A DNA stretch of 64,000 nt, taken from Kitasatospora cinereorecta (GTDB lineage Bacteria; Actinomycetota; Actinomycetes; Streptomycetales; Streptomycetaceae). The notes beneath the pieces are model-generated. The model had not been told where the DNA came from and did no database searches. It saw only the letters and a list, made by a program, of their open reading frames with translations. A program made the translations under genes and the position numbers. Of the stretch, positions 50,194 through 57,662 are shown piece by piece. The DNA lies in contig NZ_JAMZDX010000004.1 of NCBI RefSeq assembly GCF_024172095.1, forward strand, positions 930,001-994,000. Direction: 5' to 3'. Each line of letters starts with the position of its first letter. Position 1 is the first letter of the stretch.

Positions 50194-51099
50194 ATGATGG
50201 TGCGACAGGATTCACCGGGAAACGACGAGGCGCAGCTGCTGCCCGAGCCGTTCTGGACGGCCGACCGGGCCTCCGTCGACGGCCAGCGGATGACCATCCG
50301 CTGGTACCGCTGGCAGATCCTGCTACTGGTCGGCGCGGCGGTGGTCTCCGTCTTCCCCGGCCAGTACACCCCGCTGCTCTCGGTGGCGGCCTTCCTCGGC
50401 GCCGGCTACTGCTGGTACCGGCTGCGCAACGCCAACCCACAGGGCCGCTGGCACGAGGCCCGGGCCGCGGCCGAGTCGATCAAGACGCTGGCCTGGAAGT
50501 ACGCCGTCCGGGCCCGCCCCTTCGACGGCGCCGCCGCCTCCGCCGAGGCCGAGAACCTCTACCTGCTCCAGGCGGGCGACGTGCTGCGCGCCTTCGAGGA
50601 CCCGGAGATCATCCCCGCCGGGAGCCGGCCGGACATCACCCCGGCCATGCGCGAGCTCCGCGCCGCGCCGCTGGCCGTCAGGCGCACCCGCTACCTGGTC
50701 TCCCGGGTCGACAACCAGCGGGTCTGGTACCGCTCCCGAGCGGAGGCCTGCGAGTCGCAGTCGGCTTCCTGGAGCCTGGCGATCGGCGCCCTGCTCATCC
50801 TCGGCTGCGCCTCCGCCGTCGCCGAGGGCGTCGGCGCCGTCTCCTTCCCCGCCTTCGCGGCCTTCGCCGCCGCCGCGGCGGCCGTCATCGCCTGGACCCA
50901 GCTCAAGCAGCTCCGGCCGCTCGCCGCCGCCTACCTGCTGGCCGCGAAGGAGCTCGAACTCGTCTCCGGCCAGCTCTCCGTGATGGACCTCACCGCCCGG
51001 GACGCCGAGTCCACCTGGTCCAAGCTCTCGGCCGACGCCGAGGAGGCCGTCTCCCGCGAGCACACCACCTGGCGCGCCCGCCGGGCTTTCCCTCGCTGA
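50194..51099 (+). CDS. SLATT/DUF4231-like membrane protein
   Basis: 301 residues from ATG 50194 (or 50197) behind GGAGGGGG. Two hydrophobic hairpins: about residues 32-75 (ILLLVGAAVVSVFPG, LLSVAAFLGAGYCWYRL) and about 190-245 (LAIGALLILGCASAVAEG, FPAFAAFAAAAAAVIAWTQ), each followed by a charged helical stretch (WHEARAAAESIKTLAWKYA; AKELELVSGQ). This doubled two-helix layout fits SLATT domains, proposed pore-forming effectors of nucleotide-activated conflict systems. No SLOG/SMODS partner is next to it, so it may be solitary. It sits beside IS elements and a decayed conflict gene. Confidence 0.7.
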   Translation: MMVRQDSPGNDEAQLLPEPFWTADRASVDGQRMTIRWYRWQILLLVGAAVVSVFPGQYTPLLSVAAFLGAGYCWYRLRNANPQGRWHEARAAAESIKTLAWKYAVRARPFDGAAASAEAENLYLLQAGDVLRAFEDPEIIPAGSRPDITPAMRELRAAPLAVRRTRYLVSRVDNQRVWYRSRAEACESQSASWSLAIGALLILGCASAVAEGVGAVSFPAFAAFAAAAAAVIAWTQLKQLRPLAAAYLLAAKELELVSGQLSVMDLTARDAESTWSKLSADAEEAVSREHTTWRARRAFPR

Positions 51100-51465
51100 T
51101 CCGGGGCGCGCGGCAGACCCAGGGTGCGTTTCGGGGGCGGTCCGCGGCTACGCCGGCGGCATCCAGGAGGCTCACCGGTCGCAGCTCGGGGTTGTGGTCA
51201 GCGTGGAGGGATTGCCGGGCTCCATGGTGTCCGGCCCGCCGTCCGGCGCGGCTCCCGCCCCGCCGCCAGGATTCGGGCGTTGTGTGGGACGGCCGGGCAG
51301 GAGCCCCGCTTGGCGTTCGGTCGTGCGTCGAGCGACCTCACCGGATCCCTCGATGGAGCGGGGCAATGGTTGTGCTGCTGGGAAGGGTCAGCCGCCGCTG
51401 GCGCTTGCAGACGATCTGCGGCGCGAACCTCCCTCGCGAGAAGTAGCGCCCGAGATGCAAGAGCT
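51100..51465. other. 366-bp gap without recognisable gene
   Basis: Between the SLATT stop and the IS110 left end no reading frame has protein-like composition on either strand, and I find no strong hairpin or repeat. It may be remnant DNA displaced by insertion. Confidence 0.4.
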
Positions 51466-51484
51466 GTCAGTGGGCTCTACCTTC

Positions 51485-51515
51485 TTGACCGGGTTGACCG
51501 GGCCATTCGTAGGGT
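51485..51515 (+). promoter_or_regulatory. promoter in IS110 left end, copy 1
   Basis: TTGACC (51485-51490), 19-bp spacer, TAGGGT (51510-51515), a close fit to the Streptomyces consensus TTGACN / TAGRRT. Predicted start near 51521. A second TTGACC at 51494 is too close to the -10. Confidence 0.55.
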
Positions 51516-51520
51516 TGGGT

Positions 51521-51702
51521 CACCCAGGGGTGCTGGGTGTGGCTATCAGAGGGCTGCCTCTCGTGGCTCGAAACGCTTCGCCGCCCGGCATCCCACGACG
51601 ACTCGGCCGCCGATTAGGAAGTGCGAGCAAGTCGCTGAGTAGAGCAATGCCGGCGAAGTCGTCCGTGGTACCAACAGCACGAACACGCACGTCAGGAGCA
51701 CG
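51521..51702 (+). ncRNA. candidate IS110 bridge RNA, copy 1
   Basis: IS110-group elements encode a bridge RNA in the region before the transposase. Here the promoter at 51485 would transcribe serial hairpins: CACCCAG/CTGGGTG (51521-51539), AGAGG/CCTCT (51548-51561) and CGAA/TTCG (from 51569). Downstream the leader has ATTAGGAAG (51613-51621), identical to the element's right end (52907-52915), as expected for a left donor guide. GTAGAGC (51639-51645) is the reverse complement of GCTCTAC in the left end, as expected for a right donor guide though set back from the junction. The 3' limit is unknown. Confidence 0.5.
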
Positions 51703-52899
51703 ATGAGCCGGATATGGGCGGGGATCGACAGCGGCAAGGGCCACCACCACGGCCTGGCTCTGGACGCCGACGGCAAGACCCTGCTGTCGCGGCGGGTCGC
51801 CAACGACGAACCCGAGTTGCTGCAACTGGTCGGTGACGTCCTGGCCCTGGCCAGCGGCGACCAGGTGACCTGGGCGATCGACATGACCGGCGGGGAGCCG
51901 GCCTTGCTGCTGAGTCTGCTGATGTCCCATGGTCAGGAGGTTCTGTACATTCCCGGACGCCTGGTGAACCGGGCCTCCGACGGCTACCGGGGTGAGGGGA
52001 AGACCGACGCCCGCGACGCCTACGTGATCGCCGACCAGGCCAGGATGCGCCGCGACCTGCAGCCGATCCGTCCCGGCGACGAGGCCGCGATCGAACTCAA
52101 GCTGCTGACCGGCCGCCGGGCCGATCTGGTCGAGGACCGCACCCGGTCCGTCAACCGCCTGCGCGGCACCCTGCTGAGCATGTTCCCGGCCCTGGAACGG
52201 GCCCTGGACCTGGGAAACGTCGGTCCACTCAAGCTGCTGACCGGCTACCAGACCCCCGCGGCGATCCGCCGCGTCGGGGTCTCACGGCTGGCCACGTGGC
52301 TGGCCAACCGCAAGGTCCGCAACGCAAAAACCCTGGCTGAAGCGGCGGTTGAGGCCGCCGAGCGGCAGTACACCTCCGTTCCCGGGGAGAAGACCATCGC
52401 GAAGCTGGTCCATACCCTGGCCGAGGAGGTGATGACCCTCAACGAGCACATCGCCGAGATCGACAAGCTCATCGAGGGCCGGTTTCGCGAGCACGAACTC
52501 GCCGACATAGTCGAGAGCCTCCCGGGCATCGGGACCGTGCTCGGCGCCGAGTTCCTGGCCGCCGTCGGTGGCAGCCTGGACGCCTTCGCCTCTCCAGACG
52601 CCCTTGCGGCCTTCGCCGGCGTCGCCCCCGCGCCCCGCGACTCGGGCAAGGTCAGCGGCAACCTCCGCCGGCCCAGCCAGTACCACCGAAGACTCCAACG
52701 CGTCTTCTACACTTCCGCGCTGGTGAGCATCCGCTGCGACCCGAACTCGCGGACGTTCTACGACCGCAAGCGCGCAGAGGGAAAGCGACACGTCCAGGCC
52801 GTGATGGCCCTCGCCCGCCGACGCGTCAACGTCCTGTGGGCCTTGGTCCGTGACCGGCGGTGCTACCAGGTCGCACCGCCGGTGACCGAGGCGGCTTGA
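51703..52899 (+). CDS. IS110 family transposase (DEDD), copy 1
   Basis: 398 residues. N-terminal RuvC-like DEDD domain: IWAGIDSGKGHHHGLALD (first Asp), VTWAIDMTGGEPALLL and KTDARDAYVIADQARMRR (last acidic pair). The C-terminal Tnp_20 domain contains the helix-hairpin SLPGIGTVLGAEFLAAVG and LAAFAGVAPAPRDSGKVSG with the catalytic Ser. Recombinase directed by a bridge RNA in characterised relatives such as IS621. Identical to copy 2, so both copies are young and probably functional. Confidence 0.93.
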   Translation: MSRIWAGIDSGKGHHHGLALDADGKTLLSRRVANDEPELLQLVGDVLALASGDQVTWAIDMTGGEPALLLSLLMSHGQEVLYIPGRLVNRASDGYRGEGKTDARDAYVIADQARMRRDLQPIRPGDEAAIELKLLTGRRADLVEDRTRSVNRLRGTLLSMFPALERALDLGNVGPLKLLTGYQTPAAIRRVGVSRLATWLANRKVRNAKTLAEAAVEAAERQYTSVPGEKTIAKLVHTLAEEVMTLNEHIAEIDKLIEGRFREHELADIVESLPGIGTVLGAEFLAAVGGSLDAFASPDALAAFAGVAPAPRDSGKVSGNLRRPSQYHRRLQRVFYTSALVSIRCDPNSRTFYDRKRAEGKRHVQAVMALARRRVNVLWALVRDRRCYQVAPPVTEAA

Positions 52900-53006
52900 C
52901 AACAACATTAGGAAGCGTTCTGCGAGTCTTGGGCGGTTCTCGTAGTGCTTGAAGACATGTTGTCCGGTTCCGGTGCTTCACGGCGGGCCGCTGGCGCGGT
53001 GCGCTG

Positions 53007-53951
53007 ATGGATGTGGGTAAGCGTCCCGAGTACCCGAGCGACCTGTCGGATGAGGCCTGGGAGCTGATCCGGCCGGTCCTCACCGCGTGGAAGGCGAAGC
53101 ATCCCTCGGTCAGCGGCCATGCGGGCCGCTACGAGATGCGGGAGATCGTGAACGCGATCCTCTACCAGGCCCGCACCGGCTGCCAGTGGCGCTACCTGCC
53201 CCACGACCTGCCGCCCAAGAGCGCGGTGTACTACTACTTTGGGGCATGGCGCGACGACGGGACCGCCGAGACCATTCACGACCTACTGCGCTGGCAGGTC
53301 CACGAAAACCGCAGGCGACACGAGGACCCCACCGCAGTCGTCCTGGACTCCCAGACCGTGCGGACCTCGACGAACGCGCCGAAGGACACGACCGGGCTGG
53401 ATCCGGGCAAGAGGAGCCCGGGCCGCAAGCGGGGCATCGCCACCGACGTGCTCGGCCTGGTCATCGCCGCCGTCAAGGTCGCGGCGAGTGTCCACGACAA
53501 CGCGATCGGCATCGCGCTGCTGGACAAGGTCGTCCGTGCCGCACCCACCGTGACCAAGACATGGACGGACGCCGGGTTCAAGAACGCGATCGTCGAGCAC
53601 GGCGCCGCCCTCGGCATCGACGTCGAGATCGTCCAGCGGGAGCCCGGCGCGAAAGGATTCACGCCAGAGCCCAAACGATGGGTGGTCGAGCAAACCCTGG
53701 GCACTCTCATGCTCCACCGCAGGCTCGCACGGGACTACGAGGCCAAGCCCGCCAGCTCGGTGGCGGTGATCCACTGGTCCATGACCGACGTCATGCTCCG
53801 CCGCCTCACCCGCGCCGCCACCCCGACCTGGCGCGACCCGCCACCCTGGCATCCAGCACCTTTAACCGGCGGGAGCGTCGATGAGGGAACTCCTGGACAA
53901 GATCGAGACCAGGCAGCAGCTCGTCCGCGAAACAGCCGAACGGCTGCGTGA
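53007..53951 (+). CDS. IS5 family transposase (element 1)
   Basis: 314 residues from ATG 53007. DUF4096-like N-terminus YPSDLSDEAWELIRPVL and GCQWRYLPHDLPPKSAVYYYF. DDE residues: Asp in VVLDSQTVRTSTNAP, Asp in TWTDAGFKNAIVEHG and Glu in KRWVVEQTLGTLMLHRRLARD. Relatives usually end at RRLTRAATPTWR; here the frame continues about 36 residues (PPPWHPAPLTGGSVDEG) and overlaps the next gene by 71 bases, so the tail is probably read-through into the accessory gene. FGW of the usual RTFGWL is LGT here. Confidence 0.85.
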   Translation: MDVGKRPEYPSDLSDEAWELIRPVLTAWKAKHPSVSGHAGRYEMREIVNAILYQARTGCQWRYLPHDLPPKSAVYYYFGAWRDDGTAETIHDLLRWQVHENRRRHEDPTAVVLDSQTVRTSTNAPKDTTGLDPGKRSPGRKRGIATDVLGLVIAAVKVAASVHDNAIGIALLDKVVRAAPTVTKTWTDAGFKNAIVEHGAALGIDVEIVQREPGAKGFTPEPKRWVVEQTLGTLMLHRRLARDYEAKPASSVAVIHWSMTDVMLRRLTRAATPTWRDPPPWHPAPLTGGSVDEGTPGQDRDQAAARPRNSRTAA

Positions 53952-54294
53952 CCAGATCGCCCGGCTCACCGAACAACTCGCCACTGCCGAAGACACCTTG
54001 AAGCGTCTGGAGATCACCCGCGAGACCGTGGTGGAACTGGCTGCCGAGGATGGCATCCCGCTTCCGGAGCCGCTGCCGCCCGGACACCGCGAGATCCTGG
54101 CCACAATGGAGCAGTCCGGGGGCGGACTCCGCGCCAAGGACGTCTGCCAGGCGCTCGGCCTCGGCACCGAGCCGCGGAACACCGAAGGCACCCGCGCGAA
54201 GCTGAAGCGCCTGGTGGCCCGCGGCATCCTCATCGAGCCCGAACCGGGCCTGTTCGCCCTCGTTGCAAAGACGGTGGCCGACCAACAGCACTGA
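53881..54294 (+). CDS. IS-associated coiled-coil / winged-helix accessory protein
   Basis: 137 residues from ATG 53881. An N-terminal coiled coil (MRELLDKIETRQQLVRETAE to about residue 50, heptad-like Leu/Ile) is followed by a small winged-helix-like part: ILATMEQSGGGLRAKDVCQA, then NTEGTRAKLKRLVARGILIE and FALV. Similar genes travel with IS elements in Streptomyces; a role as transposition regulator is inference. It overlaps the transposase end in another frame. Confidence 0.7.
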   Translation: MRELLDKIETRQQLVRETAERLRDQIARLTEQLATAEDTLKRLEITRETVVELAAEDGIPLPEPLPPGHREILATMEQSGGGLRAKDVCQALGLGTEPRNTEGTRAKLKRLVARGILIEPEPGLFALVAKTVADQQH

Positions 54295-54382
54295 CCGGCG
54301 CGCCTGTCCCGGACTCGGTCATCCTCCTGCCTATCGCCCATTGCCCCGTACTTATTGCCGAGCCGCCGGCCGGTACGACGCC

Positions 54383-54388
54383 TATCCT
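54383..54388 (+). promoter_or_regulatory. putative -10 box TATCCT (leaderless DUF4279-like gene)
   Basis: TATCCT ends six bases before ATG 54395 with no ribosome site between, consistent with a leaderless mRNA. Confidence 0.35.
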
Positions 54389-54394
54389 TCCCGC

Positions 54395-54880
54395 ATGTTC
54401 ATCAGTCAGTACGTCTACTTCGGGCTGTCCAGCCTCACCATGCCGGCCGCGGAGATGACGGCCGTGCTGGGAATCGAACCGGACGAGATCAAGGTTCGAG
54501 GCAGCCGTTTCACCGAACCCAAAGTGGTTCCGGTCCTCCACCGATGGAAGATCGTATGCCGTGAGCCGGGCTTGAGGGTCGACGAACAGGTTGCCCGCGT
54601 CGTGGCGCGGCTCGAACCGCACGTCGATGCAATCGCGGCCCTGGCCCAGCGGCTCGACGCCGAAGACCGTCAAGGCCCCAGCGCTGTTCTGGAAGTTGTG
54701 CGCAAGTTTAACGATGAGGACGGACAGGACCGCCTCGCCAGCGCGCCCCCAGAGATCATCGGGGGCCATGACCTGCTGGGGTGGCACCTGGAACGCGAGG
54801 TGCTGGCGTTTCTCCACGCCACCGGTGCCGCTCTAGACGTCGACGAGTACGACTACACGCCTGACCCAACGGATGAATGA
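54395..54880 (+). CDS. DUF4279-like protein
   Basis: 161 residues from ATG 54395. The start MFISQYVYFGLSSLTMPAAE with MTAVLGIEPDEIKVRGSRFT resembles DUF4279 proteins (small alpha/beta, often two-layer). KFNDEDGQ and HDLLGWHLEREVLAFLHATG follow; the tail DVDEYDYTPDPTDE is acidic. Some related small families are immunity proteins of polymorphic toxins, but I see no toxin here. It is boxed in between IS5 element 1 and IS110 copy 2. Confidence 0.65.
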   Translation: MFISQYVYFGLSSLTMPAAEMTAVLGIEPDEIKVRGSRFTEPKVVPVLHRWKIVCREPGLRVDEQVARVVARLEPHVDAIAALAQRLDAEDRQGPSAVLEVVRKFNDEDGQDRLASAPPEIIGGHDLLGWHLEREVLAFLHATGAALDVDEYDYTPDPTDE

Positions 54881-54945
54881 TCTGCACCTGAACTGGCGAC
54901 CGCGTTTCTCGTCCAACTCTCGCAAAACGCTTCCTAATGTTGTTG

Positions 54946-56142
54946 TCAAGCCGCCTCGGTCACCGGCGGTGCGACCTGGTAGCACCGCCGGTCACGGACC
55001 AAGGCCCACAGGACGTTGACGCGTCGGCGGGCGAGGGCCATCACGGCCTGGACGTGTCGCTTTCCCTCTGCGCGCTTGCGGTCGTAGAACGTCCGCGAGT
55101 TCGGGTCGCAGCGGATGCTCACCAGCGCGGAAGTGTAGAAGACGCGTTGGAGTCTTCGGTGGTACTGGCTGGGCCGGCGGAGGTTGCCGCTGACCTTGCC
55201 CGAGTCGCGGGGCGCGGGGGCGACGCCGGCGAAGGCCGCAAGGGCGTCTGGAGAGGCGAAGGCGTCCAGGCTGCCACCGACGGCGGCCAGGAACTCGGCG
55301 CCGAGCACGGTCCCGATGCCCGGGAGGCTCTCGACTATGTCGGCGAGTTCGTGCTCGCGAAACCGGCCCTCGATGAGCTTGTCGATCTCGGCGATGTGCT
55401 CGTTGAGGGTCATCACCTCCTCGGCCAGGGTATGGACCAGCTTCGCGATGGTCTTCTCCCCGGGAACGGAGGTGTACTGCCGCTCGGCGGCCTCAACCGC
55501 CGCTTCAGCCAGGGTTTTTGCGTTGCGGACCTTGCGGTTGGCCAGCCACGTGGCCAGCCGTGAGACCCCGACGCGGCGGATCGCCGCGGGGGTCTGGTAG
55601 CCGGTCAGCAGCTTGAGTGGACCGACGTTTCCCAGGTCCAGGGCCCGTTCCAGGGCCGGGAACATGCTCAGCAGGGTGCCGCGCAGGCGGTTGACGGACC
55701 GGGTGCGGTCCTCGACCAGATCGGCCCGGCGGCCGGTCAGCAGCTTGAGTTCGATCGCGGCCTCGTCGCCGGGACGGATCGGCTGCAGGTCGCGGCGCAT
55801 CCTGGCCTGGTCGGCGATCACGTAGGCGTCGCGGGCGTCGGTCTTCCCCTCACCCCGGTAGCCGTCGGAGGCCCGGTTCACCAGGCGTCCGGGAATGTAC
55901 AGAACCTCCTGACCATGGGACATCAGCAGACTCAGCAGCAAGGCCGGCTCCCCGCCGGTCATGTCGATCGCCCAGGTCACCTGGTCGCCGCTGGCCAGGG
56001 CCAGGACGTCACCGACCAGTTGCAGCAACTCGGGTTCGTCGTTGGCGACCCGCCGCGACAGCAGGGTCTTGCCGTCGGCGTCCAGAGCCAGGCCGTGGTG
56101 GTGGCCCTTGCCGCTGTCGATCCCCGCCCATATCCGGCTCAT
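54946..56142 (-). CDS. IS110 family transposase (DEDD), copy 2
   Basis: 398 residues, identical in every position to the protein at 51703-52899, with the same DEDD and C-terminal Tnp_20 motifs. Identity of two 1.4-kb copies implies recent duplication or gene conversion. Its leader (56143-56379) carries the same promoter and hairpins. Confidence 0.93.
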   Translation of the reverse strand: MSRIWAGIDSGKGHHHGLALDADGKTLLSRRVANDEPELLQLVGDVLALASGDQVTWAIDMTGGEPALLLSLLMSHGQEVLYIPGRLVNRASDGYRGEGKTDARDAYVIADQARMRRDLQPIRPGDEAAIELKLLTGRRADLVEDRTRSVNRLRGTLLSMFPALERALDLGNVGPLKLLTGYQTPAAIRRVGVSRLATWLANRKVRNAKTLAEAAVEAAERQYTSVPGEKTIAKLVHTLAEEVMTLNEHIAEIDKLIEGRFREHELADIVESLPGIGTVLGAEFLAAVGGSLDAFASPDALAAFAGVAPAPRDSGKVSGNLRRPSQYHRRLQRVFYTSALVSIRCDPNSRTFYDRKRAEGKRHVQAVMALARRRVNVLWALVRDRRCYQVAPPVTEAA

Positions 56143-56324
56143 CGTGCTCCTGACGTGCGTGTTCGTGCTGTTGGTACCACGGACGACTTCGCCGGCATTG
56201 CTCTACTCAGCGACTTGCTCGCACTTCCTAATCGGCGGCCGAGTCGTCGTGGGATGCCGGGCGGCGAAGCGTTTCGAGCCACGAGAGGCAGCCCTCTGAT
56301 AGCCACACCCAGCACCCCTGGGTG
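56143..56324 (-). ncRNA. candidate IS110 bridge RNA, copy 2
   Basis: Mirror image of the candidate at 51521-51702: -35 at 56355-56360, -10 at 56330-56335, hairpins from 56324 downward, ATTAGGAAG match at 56224-56232. The leader octamer CGAAACGC (56269-56276) also occurs in the IS5 terminal repeat that flanks this copy. Confidence 0.45.
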
Positions 56325-56377
56325 ACCCAACCCTACGAATGGCCCGGTCAACCCGGTCAAGAAGGTAGAGCCCACTG

Positions 56378-56395
56378 ACTGGGCGTTTCGCCCCT
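56378..56395 (+). repeat. left terminal inverted repeat of IS5 element 2
   Basis: ACTGGGCGTTTCGCCCCT, the partner of 57462-57479. Its outermost two bases are shared with the IS110 copy 2 end. Confidence 0.85.
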
Positions 56396-56610
56396 AAGTG
56401 GGTCGGTTGATGGCGGTTTTCGAGGTGCCCAAGCTGCTCGCTTTCGGTGACTCTTGGGGCTGTAGTGACGGGAGTCCCGCCGTTACACGAATGTCCGTCG
56501 GAACTGTGCACATCGTCCTGTCTCATCCCAGGAAGCCCGACTGGAGCACAGTTGTCCCCTGGGTTCCGCTGCCTCTGGGCGGATGCGGGATTCCGCAGTA
56601 TGCCGTCATC

Positions 56611-57450
56611 ATGACGGATCGTCGACCGTATCCGAGCGACCTGTCCGACGCTCGCTGGGCTCTGGTCGAGCCCACCCTCACCGCCTGGCGTCAGGCCCGG
56701 ACCGAACGCGCCCTGGCGTTCGGCCGGCCTCCCGAACACGGCCTGCGGGACCTGCTGGACGCGATCCTGTACGTGGACCGCACCGGCATCCCCTGGCGCT
56801 ACCTCCCGCACGACTACCCGCCATGGGAGACGGTCTACGCCTACTTCGCCCGCTGGCAGAAGGAGGGAGTGTTCGAGCAGCTCAACGGCCTTCTCCGGCG
56901 CCTGGTCCGCACCGCCGAGGGCCGCGATCCGGAGCCGACGGCGTGCATCATCGACTCGCAGAGCATCAAGACCTCCACGAACGTCCCTGTCGCCGGCCAG
57001 GGCGCCGACGTCGGGAAGCGGATCGTCGGCAGGAAACGCAACATCGTCACCGACACGATCGGCCTGCTGCTCGTGGTGCTGGTCACCGCCGCGAGCATCC
57101 AGGACAACGCTGCCGGCCGACAGCTGCTGACCACCGTCGCGGCCGAGCACCCGACCGTCGGCAAGGCCTGGGCCGACATGGGCTACAAGAACGCCGTCGT
57201 CGAACACGCCGCCACCCTGGGCATCGACCTCGAGATCGTCCGACGCGACCCCGCCACCAGGGGATTCGTCGTCCAGCCCCGCCGCTGGGTCGTCGAGCGC
57301 ACCTTTGGCTGGCTCATGAACCACCGACGACTGGCCCGCGACTACGAAGCCCTCCCGGCCCGCTCCGAAGCCATGGTCCACGTCGCCATGATCGGCCTCA
57401 TGACCCGCCGACTCACCGGCGAAGCCACCCCGACCTGGCGCGGAACCTGA
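56611..57450 (+). CDS. IS5 family transposase (element 2)
   Basis: 279 residues from ATG 56611 (MTDRRPYPSDLSDARWALVE). N-terminal domain RTGIPWRYLPHDYPPWETVY. DDE residues: Asp in CIIDSQSIKTSTNVP, Asp in KAWADMGYKNAVVEHA, Glu in RRWVVERTFGWLMNHRRLARD. Ends RRLTGEATPTWRGT, the usual family terminus, so complete. A longer upstream reading from 56398 is not family-like. It differs clearly from the element 1 transposase. Confidence 0.9.
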   Translation: MTDRRPYPSDLSDARWALVEPTLTAWRQARTERALAFGRPPEHGLRDLLDAILYVDRTGIPWRYLPHDYPPWETVYAYFARWQKEGVFEQLNGLLRRLVRTAEGRDPEPTACIIDSQSIKTSTNVPVAGQGADVGKRIVGRKRNIVTDTIGLLLVVLVTAASIQDNAAGRQLLTTVAAEHPTVGKAWADMGYKNAVVEHAATLGIDLEIVRRDPATRGFVVQPRRWVVERTFGWLMNHRRLARDYEALPARSEAMVHVAMIGLMTRRLTGEATPTWRGT

Positions 57451-57461
57451 GCTCCAAAGTC

Positions 57462-57479
57462 AGGGACGAAACGCCCAGT
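57462..57479 (-). repeat. right terminal inverted repeat of IS5 element 2
   Basis: AGGGACGAAACGCCCAGT on the plus strand. It contains CGAAACGC, the same octamer as in the IS110 leader. Confidence 0.85.
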
Positions 57480-57662
57480 GAGAGCAGGCCGGCGAGGACA
57501 GCGGGGCGGGGTGGGCGCTGACGGTCCTTCCCGCAGCTTTTGTGGTCCTGGTCGGCATCGTGGCCTCCGGGATACGCTCGGCGTTGGCAAACCTGCGGCT
57601 GACCGCCAAAGAGAACCCGACCGTCGCCGAGTTGCTGGCCGCCGTCCCGGCCGCGCCGGCGC

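Larger units (their letters stand above)
51466..52919 (+). mobile_element. IS110-family element, copy 1 (1454 bp)
   Basis: The block GTCAGTGGGCTC to ATTAGGAAGCGTT is repeated in inverted orientation at 54926-56379 with the same length, and the encoded proteins are identical. A single mismatch (C versus T) follows at 52920, then six more shared bases (TGCGAG) to 52926. The element has a 237-bp leader, the transposase and only 20 bp after the stop, which is the IS110-group plan. There are no terminal inverted repeats. The left flank ends CT and the right flank starts CT, or GT is shared at both ends, so the exact core dinucleotide is ambiguous. Confidence 0.88.
52924..54316 (+). mobile_element. 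IS5-family element 1 with accessory gene (limits uncertain)
   Basis: Contains a full IS5-type transposase and a small accessory gene. Imperfect candidate ends are GAGTCTTGGGCGG (from 52924) and, inverted, GAGTCCGGGACAG (54304-54316), matching at 9 of 13 positions. The IS110 copy 1 lies immediately before the left end. An alternative pair of ends, TGCGAGTCTTGGGCG at 52921 and the inverted TGCGAGAGTTGGACG ending at 54923, would enclose the DUF4279-like gene too. Neither choice shows a clear target duplication. Confidence 0.4.
54926..56379 (-). mobile_element. IS110-family element, copy 2 (1454 bp, inverted)
   Basis: Exact inverted counterpart of 51466-52919. Its left end (56379) overlaps or abuts the terminal repeat of IS5 element 2 that starts at 56378. 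The right flank is TTGCGAG, similar to CTGCGAG at copy 1. The two copies enclose 2006 bp and can recombine to invert it. Confidence 0.88.
56378..57479 (+). mobile_element. IS5-family element 2 (1102 bp)
   Basis: Terminal repeats ACTGGGCGTTTCGYCCCT at 56378-56395 and inverted at 57462-57479 match at 17 of 18 positions. One transposase gene. No target duplication is visible, as expected if IS110 copy 2 later entered or recombined at the left end. Confidence 0.85.

Noticed and set aside
52896..52919. Strong junction promoter formed by circular IS110 (TTGACA at 52896)
   Set aside because: TTGACA is present, but the joined left end gives no good TANNNT at 17-18 bp spacing, so I do not claim it.
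54937..56325. Several frames opposite IS110 copy 2
   Set aside because: They are the same shadows as those opposite copy 1 and repeat because the DNA is identical.
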